DNA from: Salegentibacter flavus
Lineage (GTDB): Bacteria; Bacteroidota; Bacteroidia; Flavobacteriales; Flavobacteriaceae
Direction of reading: 5' to 3'
Length of the DNA stretch: 64,000 nucleotides
NCBI RefSeq assembly: GCF_900115145.1
Contig: NZ_FOVL01000002.1
Coordinates: forward strand, 186,001-250,000
Shown: in pieces, positions 55,597-64,000 of the stretch
Layout: each line of letters starts with the position of its first letter
How positions within the stretch are numbered: the stretch's first letter is position 1
Position numbers and translations under genes: made by a program
The notes under the pieces: generated by a model
Told to the model about the DNA's origin: nothing
What the model saw: only the letters and a program-made list of their open reading frames with translations
The model's database searches: none

Positions 55597-57225
55597 TTAA
55601 GTCTGAATTACTCCCATATTAAAGTCTTTTTTAATAGGAGCGTGGTTCGCAGCTTCAATCCCCATGGAAATCCATTTGCGGGTATCCAACGGATCGATGA
55701 TGGCATCTGTCCATAGGCGGGCCGCTGCATAATAGGGCGAAGTTTGCTCATCGTATCTCGATTTTATTTTATTAAAAACCTCTTTTTCCTTTTCTTCATC
55801 AACTTTCTCGCCTTTTTTCTCCAGAGCAGCGGTTTCAATCTGAGCTAAAACCTTCGCAGCCTGGGTTCCACCCATAACGGCGAGTTCAGCACTTGGCCAG
55901 GCTACGATCAACCTGGGGTCATAAGCTTTCCCACACATGGCATAATTTCCGGCACCATAGGAATTTCCCATAATTACAGTGAATTTCGGTACAACAGAGT
56001 TGCTCACCGCATTTACCATTTTCGCTCCGTCTTTTATAATTCCACCGTGTTCGCTTTTACTACCTACCATAAATCCGGTTACATCCTGAAGGAAAACCAA
56101 GGGAATTTTTTTCTGATTGCAATTGGCAATAAATCGGGTTGCTTTATCGGCCGAGTCTGAATAGATCACGCCACCAAATTGCATTTCACCTTTTTTGGTC
56201 TTTACAATCTTACGTTGATTGGCGACAATTCCTACGGCCCAGCCATCAATTCGGGCATAACCGGTAATTAAGGTTTGTCCGTAACCGGCTTTATATTCTT
56301 CAAATTCCGAGCCATCCACCAGACGCTTAATGATTTCCATAGCATCATATTGGTCGCTGCGTTTCTTGGGAAGAATTCCGTAGATGTCTTCAGGTTTTTC
56401 CTTAGGTTTTACAGCTTTTTTATGGCTGAATCCGGCTTTGTCAAAGTCCCCCATCTTATCCATAATATTTTTAATACGGGTAAGGGCATCTTTATCGTCT
56501 TTCGCCTTATAATCGGTCACTCCACTAATTTCAGAATGTGTTGTAGCTCCACCGAGGGTTTCGTTATCTACGCTTTCCCCTATAGCAGCTTTTACCAGGT
56601 AACTACCAGCAAGAAAGATACTTCCGGTTTTCTCCACGATAATTGCTTCGTCGCTCATAATAGGTAAGTACGCTCCACCAGCAACGCAACTGCCCATTAC
56701 TGCCGCGATCTGGGTAATTCCCATAGAGCTCATGACAGCATTATTTCTAAAAATTCTTCCGAAGTGTTCTTTATCGGGGAAGATCTCATCCTGCATAGGC
56801 AGGTAAACTCCGGCACTGTCTACAAGATAAATTATGGGAAGACGATTTTCTATGGCGATTTCCTGAGCGCGAAGGTTCTTTTTTCCTGTAATAGGAAACC
56901 AGGCTCCTGCTTTTACAGTGGCATCATTGGCAACAATTATACATTGCTTTTCAGAAACATAACCTATTTTCACAACCACTCCTCCTGAAGGGCAGCCACC
57001 ATGCTCCTCATACATTCCATCTCCTGCAAACGCGGCTATTTCAATAGATTTTTTAGGGTCATCCAGCAGAAAATCTATGCGTTCTCTGGCGGTCATCTTT
57101 CCTTTCGCGTGATGCTTTTCTATGCGTTTTTCTCCGCCTCCAAGATGAGTTCGTTTAAGTTTATGGTTTAAAGAAGATACCAGGAGTTTATTATGGTCTT
57201 CATTCTTATTAAAGGTCATATTCAT
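55597..57225 (-). CDS. Acyl-CoA carboxylase carboxyltransferase (beta) subunit
   Basis: 542 residues. Two crotonase-fold halves are visible. The N-terminal half has GEKRIEKHHAKGKMTARERIDFLLDD, DSAGVYLPMQDEIFPD and GGATTHSEISGVTD. The C-terminal half has FLQDVTGFMVGSKSEHGGIIKDGAKM and GNSYGAGNYAMCGKAYDPRL. These are signatures of the propionyl-/methylcrotonyl-CoA carboxylase type rather than AccD. The biotinylated alpha subunit is not adjacent, so the acyl-CoA substrate (methylcrotonyl or propionyl) is undecided. The start may be the first ATG or the one two codons later. It is 19 nt upstream of the M1 peptidase gene, so possibly cotranscribed. Confidence 0.92.
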   Translation of the reverse strand: MNMTFNKNEDHNKLLVSSLNHKLKRTHLGGGEKRIEKHHAKGKMTARERIDFLLDDPKKSIEIAAFAGDGMYEEHGGCPSGGVVVKIGYVSEKQCIIVANDATVKAGAWFPITGKKNLRAQEIAIENRLPIIYLVDSAGVYLPMQDEIFPDKEHFGRIFRNNAVMSSMGITQIAAVMGSCVAGGAYLPIMSDEAIIVEKTGSIFLAGSYLVKAAIGESVDNETLGGATTHSEISGVTDYKAKDDKDALTRIKNIMDKMGDFDKAGFSHKKAVKPKEKPEDIYGILPKKRSDQYDAMEIIKRLVDGSEFEEYKAGYGQTLITGYARIDGWAVGIVANQRKIVKTKKGEMQFGGVIYSDSADKATRFIANCNQKKIPLVFLQDVTGFMVGSKSEHGGIIKDGAKMVNAVSNSVVPKFTVIMGNSYGAGNYAMCGKAYDPRLIVAWPSAELAVMGGTQAAKVLAQIETAALEKKGEKVDEEKEKEVFNKIKSRYDEQTSPYYAAARLWTDAIIDPLDTRKWISMGIEAANHAPIKKDFNMGVIQT

Positions 57226-57382
57226 ATTATCTTTTTTCTGAAGTAAATGGATTATTCCTTATTGAAAATTCAGATTTTAATTTAAATGTGCTCTCAATTT
57301 TGGCTAAAATACAAAATAGGTGGTATTTTTAAACTCTAAATTATACTCAAAAAAATCCGATATTTACAGTAAAGAATAGATT

Positions 57383-57562
57383 ATGGGAATGAACAAAAAT
57401 ACCATCTTTGGATGGGCCTCCTTTATTATGTTTATCATAGGGGCGGCCCTGGTACTGCTAGGTGTGCTTAAATATATAGATTACGCCATAGGTTTTTCGG
57501 TGGCAGGCATTGGGTTTTTTGCAATTTCCTGGGCTTTTAACGCACTAAAAGGAAGGGTTTAG
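57383..57562 (+). CDS. CAL67264-family small membrane protein
   Basis: 59 residues, found directly from the sequence. Starts MGMNKNTIFGWASFIMFIIG, has two transmembrane helices (about 8-26 and 32-52) and ends FNALKGRV. It matches the small membrane protein family named after a Gramella forsetii entry, which supports the taxonomic placement. The stop is 1 nt before the start of the downstream DinB-like gene, so the two are coupled. Function unknown. Confidence 0.75.
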   Translation: MGMNKNTIFGWASFIMFIIGAALVLLGVLKYIDYAIGFSVAGIGFFAISWAFNALKGRV

Positions 57563-57563
57563 A

Positions 57564-58040
57564 GTGAATTCTACTGAATACCGAAAACAATTGGTCAAAC
57601 ATCTTCGGGGAGGGGAAGCCTTTTTGCCGATTGATGATTTTATTGATAAGGTCCCTTTTGAAATGTTAGGCGATCGGCCTTCACAATTACCTTATTCTTT
57701 TTATGAGGTTTTCTATCATATAAAATATGCCCAAAAGGATATTTTGGATTTCTGTATTTCCGGAGATTATAAATCCCCGAACTGGCCTGACGATTACTGG
57801 CCCGATTCCCCAGCTCCTGAAAGTGAAGCTGTCTGGAATAAATTGAAATCCGATTATTTTAAGGAACGGGAACACTTTGTCTCTTTTATTTTAGATGAAA
57901 GTAATGACCTGCTATCGCCGGTAGAAAATGCGACAAATCAAATATTGTTGCGAGAGGCATTGCTGGTGATAGAACACACCGCCTATCATACAGGACAGCT
58001 TCTCATTATTTCCAGGCTGCTGGGAGTTTATTCAGCATAA
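57564..58040 (+). CDS. DinB-like (DUF1572/YfiT fold) protein
   Basis: 158 residues, starting with GTG at 57564, immediately after the preceding stop. It is a four-helix-bundle DinB superfamily member. Potential metal-binding histidines are in VFYHIKYAQ (about residue 52) and HTAYHTGQLL (about 140-144), the usual three-His arrangement. The family includes thiol-dependent transferases and uncharacterised damage-inducible proteins; the substrate is unknown. No LexA-like box was noticed nearby. Confidence 0.8.
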   Translation: MNSTEYRKQLVKHLRGGEAFLPIDDFIDKVPFEMLGDRPSQLPYSFYEVFYHIKYAQKDILDFCISGDYKSPNWPDDYWPDSPAPESEAVWNKLKSDYFKEREHFVSFILDESNDLLSPVENATNQILLREALLVIEHTAYHTGQLLIISRLLGVYSA

Positions 58041-58130
58041 AAACGGTTAATTTTCTAAAGTAAATTTATGATATTTGCATTCCTTCAGAAATTAAACTTC
58101 TGAAGTTCAAATATTTAAAAACAATATATT

Positions 58131-59822
58131 ATGTCAGACGATAAAAAAGTGATTTTTTCGATGTCTGGAGTGACTAAAACGTATAAAAATGCGAACACTC
58201 CGGTTTTGAAAAATATATATTTAAGTTTCTTTTATGGTGCCAAAATCGGGATTTTGGGTCTTAACGGCTCGGGGAAATCTACTTTGCTGCGCATAATTGC
58301 CGGAGAAGACAAAAATTACCAGGGAGATGTGGTATTCTCACCGGGATATTCTGTAGGATTCCTGGAACAGGAACCTAAACTCGATGAAGATAAAACAGTC
58401 CTAGAGATAGTGAAGGAAGGCGTTGCTGAGACAGTGGAGATCCTCGACGAGTACAACAAGATCAACGATATGTTTGGTTTGCCTGAGGTTTATGAGGATG
58501 CTGATAAGATGCAGAAGCTTATGGATAAGCAGGCCGTACTTCAGGACAGGATTGATGCCAGCAACGCGTGGGAACTCGATACTAAACTGGAAATCGCTAT
58601 GGATGCATTACGTACTCCGGAGCCTGATAAGCCTATAAGTGTGCTTTCGGGAGGAGAGAGAAGGAGGGTAGCTTTATGCCGACTTTTACTCCAGGAACCC
58701 GATATTCTACTGCTGGATGAGCCTACCAACCACCTGGATGCCGAATCGGTACACTGGCTGGAACATCACCTGGCACAGTACAAAGGCACCGTGATCGCAG
58801 TTACTCACGATAGATATTTTCTGGATAATGTTGCAGGTTGGATTCTTGAACTGGACAGGGGAGAAGGCATCCCATGGAAAGGAAATTATTCTTCCTGGTT
58901 AGACCAGAAATCAAAACGAATGGCGCAGGAGCAGAAGCAGGCGAGCAAGCGTCAGAAAACACTTGAACGGGAATTGGAATGGGCAAAGATGAATCCTAAA
59001 GGAAGACAGGCTAAGCAAAAAGCGCGACTTAATAACTACGACAAACTTCTTAGCCAGGATCAAAAGCAGGTAGACGAGAAACTGGAGATATACATCCCTA
59101 ACGGACCACGTCTTGGCACGAATGTTATTGAGGCGAAAGGCGTTAGCAAGGCTTTTGGCGATAAATTGCTCTATGAAGATCTGAATTTCAATTTACCCCA
59201 GGCGGGGATTGTTGGTATAATTGGTCCTAACGGGGCAGGAAAAACCACGATCTTCAAAATGATTATGGGAGAGGAAAAACCAGACAAAGGAACTTTTGAG
59301 GTTGGAGAAACTGCAAAGATCGCTTATGTAGATCAGGCACACTCGAATATTGATCCTGAAAAAACCATCTGGCAAAACTTTAGCGATGAGCAGGAACTTA
59401 TTATGATGGGCGGCCGTCAGGTGAATTCCAGAGCTTATCTAAGCCGATTTAACTTTAGCGGAAGCGAACAAAACAAGAAAGTGAATATGCTTTCTGGTGG
59501 AGAAAGAAACCGACTTCATTTAGCGATGACCCTTAAAGAAGAAGGCAACGTGCTCTTGCTCGATGAACCTACCAACGACTTGGATGTGAATACTCTGAGG
59601 GCCTTGGAGGAAGGATTGGAGAATTTTGCAGGTTGTGCAGTGGTGATCTCTCACGACAGGTGGTTCCTCGATAGGGTATGTACGCATATTCTGTCTTTTG
59701 AAGGGGATTCTCAGGTATATTTCTTTGAAGGAAGTTTCTCTGAATACGAAGAAAATAAGAAGAAACGTTTGGGTGGAGATCTTATGCCTAAACGGATTAA
59801 GTATAAAAAACTGGTGCGATAA
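58131..59822 (+). CDS. ettA: Energy-dependent translational throttle protein EttA (ABC-F)
   Basis: 563 residues with two ABC domains and no membrane segment. Walker A motifs are GLNGSGKST (43-51) and GPNGAGKTT (in the second half). Signatures are LSGGERRRV and LSGGERNRL, each followed by a Walker B LLLDEPTN. The inter-domain linker WAKMNPKGRQAKQKARLNNYDKL matches EttA's P-site tRNA interaction motif. Length is near E. coli EttA (555). EttA binds the ribosomal E site and gates entry to elongation according to ATP/ADP ratio. A hairpin terminator follows the stop. Confidence 0.93.
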   Translation: MSDDKKVIFSMSGVTKTYKNANTPVLKNIYLSFFYGAKIGILGLNGSGKSTLLRIIAGEDKNYQGDVVFSPGYSVGFLEQEPKLDEDKTVLEIVKEGVAETVEILDEYNKINDMFGLPEVYEDADKMQKLMDKQAVLQDRIDASNAWELDTKLEIAMDALRTPEPDKPISVLSGGERRRVALCRLLLQEPDILLLDEPTNHLDAESVHWLEHHLAQYKGTVIAVTHDRYFLDNVAGWILELDRGEGIPWKGNYSSWLDQKSKRMAQEQKQASKRQKTLERELEWAKMNPKGRQAKQKARLNNYDKLLSQDQKQVDEKLEIYIPNGPRLGTNVIEAKGVSKAFGDKLLYEDLNFNLPQAGIVGIIGPNGAGKTTIFKMIMGEEKPDKGTFEVGETAKIAYVDQAHSNIDPEKTIWQNFSDEQELIMMGGRQVNSRAYLSRFNFSGSEQNKKVNMLSGGERNRLHLAMTLKEEGNVLLLDEPTNDLDVNTLRALEEGLENFAGCAVVISHDRWFLDRVCTHILSFEGDSQVYFFEGSFSEYEENKKKRLGGDLMPKRIKYKKLVR

Positions 59823-59842
59823 AGCATCAGCAATTTTACTAA

Positions 59843-59880
59843 AAAACCTCTTTCAGCGATGAAGGAGGTTTTGTTTTTTT
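59843..59880 (+). terminator. Terminator of ettA
   Basis: AAAACCTC (59843-59850) pairs with GAGGTTTT (59865-59872) and is followed by a run of T's. Confidence 0.7.
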
Positions 59881-59889
59881 ATTCTGGAA

Positions 59890-59988
59890 GGGTAAATACC
59901 CCGAGGTTAACCTCGTTAGTAAATGTTGTAAAGTTTGAAAACGTGTTCAATTATAATGCTCAGTGGGCTTGCCCCGGAGAACTTTACT
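59890..59988. repeat. Dispersed intergenic repeat, copy B
   Basis: Second copy of the element at 3162-3260, four mismatches over the 71-bp core. Its left palindrome is a clean CGAGG-TTAA-CCTCG. The right edge ends in the TAA stop of the minus-strand DUF1456 gene (59984-59986), exactly as copy A ends in the stop of its neighbour. It lies between convergent genes. Confidence 0.8.
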
Positions 59989-60238
59989 CCTGTTTCTTTT
60001 TAGGTTTCTTTTCAGACATTGGTCCCCGAAGGTGAATTATGAGTCCGTTGAGGAAATTCCGCAGAAACTGGTCTCCGCACTCCATATATTTAGGATGATC
60101 TTCACTTCGGAAAATTGCTCCTATTTCACTTTTTGTTACCTTAAAATCTACAAGGGCACAAATCTTTACGATATCATCATCGCGTAATTTATGAGCCACT
60201 CTTAGTTTCTTGAAAATATCGTTATTTGTTAATGCCAT
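59984..60238 (-). CDS. DUF1456 (YehS-like) single-domain protein
   Basis: 84 residues from the ATG complementary to 60236-60238. The sequence has NNDIFKKLRVAHKLRDDDIV, then a RSEDHPKYMECGDQFLRNFL motif, which matches the second domain of E. coli YehS (pattern DH----ECGDQFLR-FL-GL). E. coli YehS has two such domains; this is a one-domain form with a Lys-rich tail. Function unknown. The stop codon lies inside repeat copy B. The DUF2254 gene is 25 nt upstream, so the two could share a transcript. Confidence 0.75.
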   Translation of the reverse strand: MALTNNDIFKKLRVAHKLRDDDIVKICALVDFKVTKSEIGAIFRSEDHPKYMECGDQFLRNFLNGLIIHLRGPMSEKKPKKKQE

Positions 60239-60263
60239 ACCGCAAAAATAAACTTTTCTTATT

Positions 60264-61559
60264 TCAGGGGTCAATTTTCAAATGTAATTTTTCAGAAATT
60301 CCTTTCAGAATCTTTTGATCTATAGGATTGGTGATTTCCTTATATGCATCCAGCAATAAGGTTTGCGCCTCTTTGTCTATCACTTTATAAAAGTCGGGAT
60401 CTATACTTTCCTGGGTTTGTAAATAATAAAACATTAGACCAAGTTTCTGTACAATAGTAATATCCTGTTTGCAATAAGTCCGAAGAGAAGCCATTACATT
60501 GTACATTAATTCTTCAAAACTTATAACATCTATTTTAATTTTATTATTCTCGTTAGTTATATGCACACTGAAATCATTTTTTTGCATCCTCATTGCCCAA
60601 AGTTCTGTTAGATAATCTATTCCGTTCATTGCTGTACCGGGATCATTGATTCCCGGAGACATTGCTTTCACGATAATCTCGGTAATCTGTTTAAATGCAA
60701 GTGCATAATTTCGGGAAACCAATTCTCCTCTGGAGAATACAATGGAATCCCGTATCTCCTGGAATGCTTCCTCATCTATCTTCTTAGAAGTTTTCAGTAA
60801 CGGGATACCTTTTAAAACAAAAACTCCTTTGACCGGGAGAATGTGGAGGTTAATCTTTTTCTTGTCACAAATAGCTTTTAGGTTTTCAAGATTGAGATGT
60901 TGAAAATATCCGCTTTTTTCAGCATAAAATTCCGGCCAGTCTTTGCTATCCGGGAAACTGCCTGTCGTATCTGCAGGATCTTCGATCAAATAATTAAGGC
61001 GTTTTTTTGCAGTTTGGTAGATACCGTCCAGGATATTATTAATCTGTATACTTTGCGAGATGGTATGGATAAAATAAATAAAAGCCCCCATACAGATCAC
61101 TGTGAAAATTATTCCCATTAAAACTGAAAAACCTGGAACCTGGTAATCCTCACCATCCGGCTGAATTGAAATGGCAATAAAAATACAATAGAGAATTGTT
61201 GCCAGGTATACTCCCAGAATTACCTGGTGTTTTTTATTGGAGATCAAACCCGGTAATAGCCTGGGAGAAAAATTGGTTGAGGCCTGGTTTAGCAAAACCA
61301 TCACCATAGAAAAACTGAAAACCATCATTGAGATCAGCCCTGTAATACACGCACTCAGAATTGTTAAAGCAGTATCTCCATTATTTACGACCAGGGTTGG
61401 TGTATTCTCCATAAGATATGCGGAAACTCCCCGATTTTCAGCGTAGATCATTACAAAAGCGAGTAAAAATCCAAAAACAGCAAAGAGGGAAGGATAGAAG
61501 GCAATCTTGCTTTGAATGGAAAAGAAAACGGTTCTAAACTTTGCCCATAGTTCTTTCAT
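60264..61559 (-). CDS. DUF2254 family membrane protein
   Basis: 431 residues. Four hydrophobic segments lie in the N-terminal third (about 20-42, 62-85, 108-130 and 143-165), followed by a cytoplasmic domain with the conserved-looking ALAFKQITEIIVKAMSPGINDPGTA motif. This fits DUF2254 (predicted membrane proteins with a SPAINDP-like motif). No function is established. It is divergent from the Hsp20 gene, and the 185-bp AT-rich space between them should hold both promoters. Confidence 0.82.
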   Translation of the reverse strand: MKELWAKFRTVFFSIQSKIAFYPSLFAVFGFLLAFVMIYAENRGVSAYLMENTPTLVVNNGDTALTILSACITGLISMMVFSFSMVMVLLNQASTNFSPRLLPGLISNKKHQVILGVYLATILYCIFIAISIQPDGEDYQVPGFSVLMGIIFTVICMGAFIYFIHTISQSIQINNILDGIYQTAKKRLNYLIEDPADTTGSFPDSKDWPEFYAEKSGYFQHLNLENLKAICDKKKINLHILPVKGVFVLKGIPLLKTSKKIDEEAFQEIRDSIVFSRGELVSRNYALAFKQITEIIVKAMSPGINDPGTAMNGIDYLTELWAMRMQKNDFSVHITNENNKIKIDVISFEELMYNVMASLRTYCKQDITIVQKLGLMFYYLQTQESIDPDFYKVIDKEAQTLLLDAYKEITNPIDQKILKGISEKLHLKIDP

Positions 61560-61744
61560 AGAATGAATTGTTTGGTCTAAGTTAGTTATTTCCTAAAAGA
61601 ATAGATCAGCTAATTTATTGGTTTATGTCAAAAAGACAGTTTAAATCCCTTCAATTCAGACAAATAGGCATTAATTTTTTAATTGGAATTTAATTTGCTA
61701 ATTACTTATTAGAAAGAAATGTTCAATTAAAAAATATAAAAGCT

Positions 61745-62188
61745 ATGAGTTTAATTAAAAGAGATGAAACCAATTGGTTGCCATCGGTTTTTGACGATAT
61801 GTTTAAAACCGATTGGTTAGGAGGTACTACTAATGTAAATAGTATTGGCACCAGTATTCCTGCGGTAAATATCCAGGAAGATGAGAATGCATTTACCGTT
61901 GAGGTGGCTGCACCCGGAAAGACCAAAGCCGATTTTAATATCGAGCTTGATAATGATGTATTGACTATTTCTTCTGAAGAAAAGAAAGAAAAGGAAACTT
62001 CAGAAAAAAATGGAAGATACACCAGAAGAGAGTTCAGCTACAACAATTTTAAACGTGCTTTTAGTTTACCTGAATCTGTTGATACTGAGAAAATCTCTGC
62101 CTCCTATAAAGATGGCGTTTTGTTCATCGGACTTCCTAAACGTGAAGAAGCTAAGTTACAGGCTAAAAGGATGATTGAGATTAAGTAA
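61745..62188 (+). CDS. Hsp20/alpha-crystallin family small heat-shock protein
   Basis: 147 residues. The alpha-crystallin domain covers about 35-135, with FTVEVAAPGKTKADFNIELD, a VLTISSEEKKEKE strand, GRYTRREFSYNNFKRAFSLP and SASYKDGVLFIGLPKREEA. The C-terminal end lacks a full IxI motif; MIEIK is closest. It is an ATP-independent holdase that keeps unfolding proteins soluble. In M. tuberculosis the Hsp20 HspX is a leading DosR-regulon protein, which is of interest given the island nearby. A clear terminator follows. Confidence 0.92.
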   Translation: MSLIKRDETNWLPSVFDDMFKTDWLGGTTNVNSIGTSIPAVNIQEDENAFTVEVAAPGKTKADFNIELDNDVLTISSEEKKEKETSEKNGRYTRREFSYNNFKRAFSLPESVDTEKISASYKDGVLFIGLPKREEAKLQAKRMIEIK

Positions 62189-62210
62189 TCAACAGCTTAC
62201 TGATTGTACG

Positions 62211-62240
62211 AACCCCATAGGAAACCTGTGGGGTTTGTTG
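62211..62240 (+). terminator. Terminator of the Hsp20 gene
   Basis: AACCCCA (62211-62217) pairs with TGGGGTT (62229-62235) around an 11-nt loop and a T-rich stretch follows. Confidence 0.75.
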
Positions 62241-62335
62241 TTTTAAGGAAGCAAGTGATTTTAATTTAGTTAAATATTATCCGGCATCCTGATTATTTTA
62301 ATTAAATCGAAAATAGTCTGTAATATCCTCAGAGT

Positions 62336-62349
62336 ATGACCTCCGTCAT
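62336..62349. promoter_or_regulatory. Candidate operator ATGAC-ctcc-GTCAT upstream of iorA
   Basis: A perfect 5-bp inverted repeat with a 4-nt spacer, extending to 6 bp with flanking T/A. It lies 128 bp before the iorA ATG. Its arrangement is like Crp/Fnr-family sites and it resembles the element at 43097-43110. The rest of the 62241-62476 gap shows nothing else. Confidence 0.4.
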
Positions 62350-62476
62350 AGCTAATTGTTCACGATACTTTTAAATTAGTTTTTACAACAGAGATTATTT
62401 TATGAAATGCCTATTCAGAATTTTAAAAATCTACAGATTATCAGGGCATTCCATCCGTCCATAAAAACAATTACAC

Positions 62477-64000
62477 ATGAAAAGTTTACTATTAGGTAAT
62501 GAAGCACTTGCTCAAGGTAGTATTGACGCGGGATTGTCAGGTGTTTATGCTTATCCAGGCACTCCTTCAACTGAAATAACAGAATATATTCAAAAATCGA
62601 AACTTGCTAAGGAATTAAAGATACATACAACCTGGTCTGTTAATGAAAAAACCGCCATGGAAGCTGCTTTAGGAATGTCCTATGTTGGCAAGAGATCTAT
62701 GGTAGTAATGAAGCATGTTGGATTAAATGTAGCTTCAGATGTTTTCATGAATATGGCTGTTTCCGGAATAAATGGCGGACTGGTGGTTGTAGTAGCCGAT
62801 GATCCTTCTATGCACTCATCACAGAATGAGCAGGATTCACGTTTTTATGGAAAATTTGCGATGATTCCAACATTGGAACCATCAAATCAGCAAGAAGCCT
62901 ATGACCTTATGTTGTATGCTTTTGACCTGTCTGAAGAATTAAAATTACCTGTGTTATTAAGAATGGTTACCCGTTTATCGCATTCCCGCGCAGGAATTAA
63001 TGTTAAGGAAAGACATCATCAAAACGAGATCAATTTACCATTAGATACTTCACGTTTTGCTTTGCTTCCTATGAATGCTAGAAGACAGTTTGATTTATTG
63101 GTTAATAAGCAAGGTACTTTAATAGAACTATCTGAAAAATCAGAATTTAATAAGCTGAAATTAGGAGATCAAAATGGGATTGGGATCATCGCATGTGGAA
63201 TAGCATATAACTATGTGATGGAAAATATTGGAGAAGATGAATCTTCATATTCTATATTAAAGGTGTCCCAATATCCATTACCCAGAGAAAAAGTAATGGC
63301 TTTATACCAACATTGTGATAAAATCCTGGTTATAGAAGAAGGTTACCCTGTTGTTGAAGAGTTATTGCACAATTACTTTGATGAAAACGATAAGATTAAA
63401 GGAAAATTATCCGGTGATCTTCCCCGAACAGGAGAACTCAATCCTACCATTGTTGGTAAAATATTAGGCTTAAAGGAAGAAAGTGTTAAACCTATTCCTT
63501 CTGTAGTTACTCCAAGGCCACCTCAGCTTTGTGAAGGTTGTGGGCATACAGATCTATTTAATACTATTAATGAAGTTGTCGCAGATCTGGAAAACAAAAG
63601 TGTTTTTGGTGATATTGGTTGTTACGCACTTGGTGCTTTGCCGCCTTTAAATACCATTAATGCCTTGATCGATATGGGAGCTTCCATAACAATGGCGAAA
63701 GGTGCTGCAGATGCAGGCCTGGAGAATGCTATTGCGGTTATTGGCGATTCAACTTTTACCCATTCAGGAATGACCGGGCTTTTGGATGCCGTATATGAAA
63801 ACTCACCCATAACTGTTATTATTTCAGATAACTCGGCAATTGCTATGACAGGAGCCCAGGAATCTACGGCTGTTGGGAGATTACATAAGATTTGTCTGGG
63901 AATTGGAGTCCAACCGGAGCACTTGAAAACTATGGTGCCTCTAAAAAAGAATCATGGACAAAATGTAGAAGTATTGCAAAACGAATTAAAATATAAAGGT
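62477..64000 (+). CDS. iorA: Indolepyruvate ferredoxin oxidoreductase alpha subunit (partial)
   Basis: 508 codons visible from the ATG at 62477; the 3' end is beyond the window. The pyrimidine-binding domain comes first, with YAYPGTPSTEITEYI and the catalytic-type Glu in WSVNEKTAMEAALG. The TPP-binding domain follows CEGCGHTDLF, with GDIGCYALGALPP and GDSTFTHSG. It oxidatively decarboxylates aryl pyruvates (indolepyruvate, phenylpyruvate) to aryl-acetyl-CoA with ferredoxin. The C-terminal 4Fe-4S domain is not visible. The beta subunit is expected just downstream. Confidence 0.9.
   Translation, partial: MKSLLLGNEALAQGSIDAGLSGVYAYPGTPSTEITEYIQKSKLAKELKIHTTWSVNEKTAMEAALGMSYVGKRSMVVMKHVGLNVASDVFMNMAVSGINGGLVVVVADDPSMHSSQNEQDSRFYGKFAMIPTLEPSNQQEAYDLMLYAFDLSEELKLPVLLRMVTRLSHSRAGINVKERHHQNEINLPLDTSRFALLPMNARRQFDLLVNKQGTLIELSEKSEFNKLKLGDQNGIGIIACGIAYNYVMENIGEDESSYSILKVSQYPLPREKVMALYQHCDKILVIEEGYPVVEELLHNYFDENDKIKGKLSGDLPRTGELNPTIVGKILGLKEESVKPIPSVVTPRPPQLCEGCGHTDLFNTINEVVADLENKSVFGDIGCYALGALPPLNTINALIDMGASITMAKGAADAGLENAIAVIGDSTFTHSGMTGLLDAVYENSPITVIISDNSAIAMTGAQESTAVGRLHKICLGIGVQPEHLKTMVPLKKNHGQNVEVLQNELKYKG

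Noticed and set aside
61622-61645. TGTC-aaaaa-GACA inverted repeat upstream of the Hsp20 gene as another copy of the operator
   Set aside because: The arms and spacer differ from the ATGAY-CWCC-RTCAT form, so it cannot be counted as the same element.

Overview
The window reads as a chromosome segment of a marine-type member of the Flavobacteriaceae (Bacteroidota), probably in or near the Gramella/Christiangramia, Salegentibacter, Zunongwangia group. The basis is the gene families (menaquinone biosynthesis, M1 and S9 secreted peptidases, a CAL67264-family small membrane protein, OmpA lipoprotein), AT-rich intergenic DNA and weak Shine-Dalgarno signals. The genus is an inference; the family is fairly safe.

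Region 1 (1-28.2 kb) is mostly core genome: a truncated S9 peptidase, fabH, small membrane and DUF genes, pheT, recG, an M1 peptidase, a patatin-like lipase, an M20 amidohydrolase, a UvrD/PcrA helicase, tsaC, an OmpA-type lipoprotein, a GT2 glycosyltransferase, an HsdR_N-like protein, holA, and a plus-strand run holA-menA-MBL-menC-CPBP-menE that includes three late menaquinone genes.

Region 2 (28.2-53.9 kb) looks like an accessory island between menE and a second M1 peptidase. It opens with a degraded ORF, then a complete nine-gene N-type F-ATPase operon (atpDCQRBEFAG). A PLP aminotransferase follows, then a graveyard of three remnants: a frameshifted CPA2 antiporter, an IS1595 transposase tail and a D-lactate-dehydrogenase-like start. 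After this come two minus-strand operons. One is PEP synthase, a P2A-type ATPase and the LDH-like remnant. The other is a beta-phosphoglucomutase/trehalose-phosphatase fusion, a GH65 phosphorylase, a second P2A-type ATPase with a ~180-residue acidic insert, pfkB and gpmI. A VIT1-like transporter faces the second operon.

Together the island encodes phosphorolytic disaccharide use, several glycolytic steps, pyruvate/PEP interconversion and three ATP-driven ion pumps. The gene set (HAD-trehalose phosphatase with GH65, CtpF-like ATPase, PfkB, with an Hsp20 nearby) overlaps the mycobacterial DosR dormancy regulon. I infer a low-energy or low-oxygen survival module.

Region 3 (53.9-64 kb) returns to core-like genes: M1 peptidase, acyl-CoA carboxylase beta, a small membrane protein, DinB-like protein, EttA, DUF1456, DUF2254, Hsp20 and a partial indolepyruvate:ferredoxin oxidoreductase alpha.

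A ~99-bp dispersed repeat occurs at 3162-3260 and 59890-59988 (67 of 71 core bases identical by eye), with a possible diverged third copy at 43732-43822. Each lies between convergent genes and abuts or overlaps the stop codon of the minus-strand gene. I found no rRNA, tRNA or CRISPR array.
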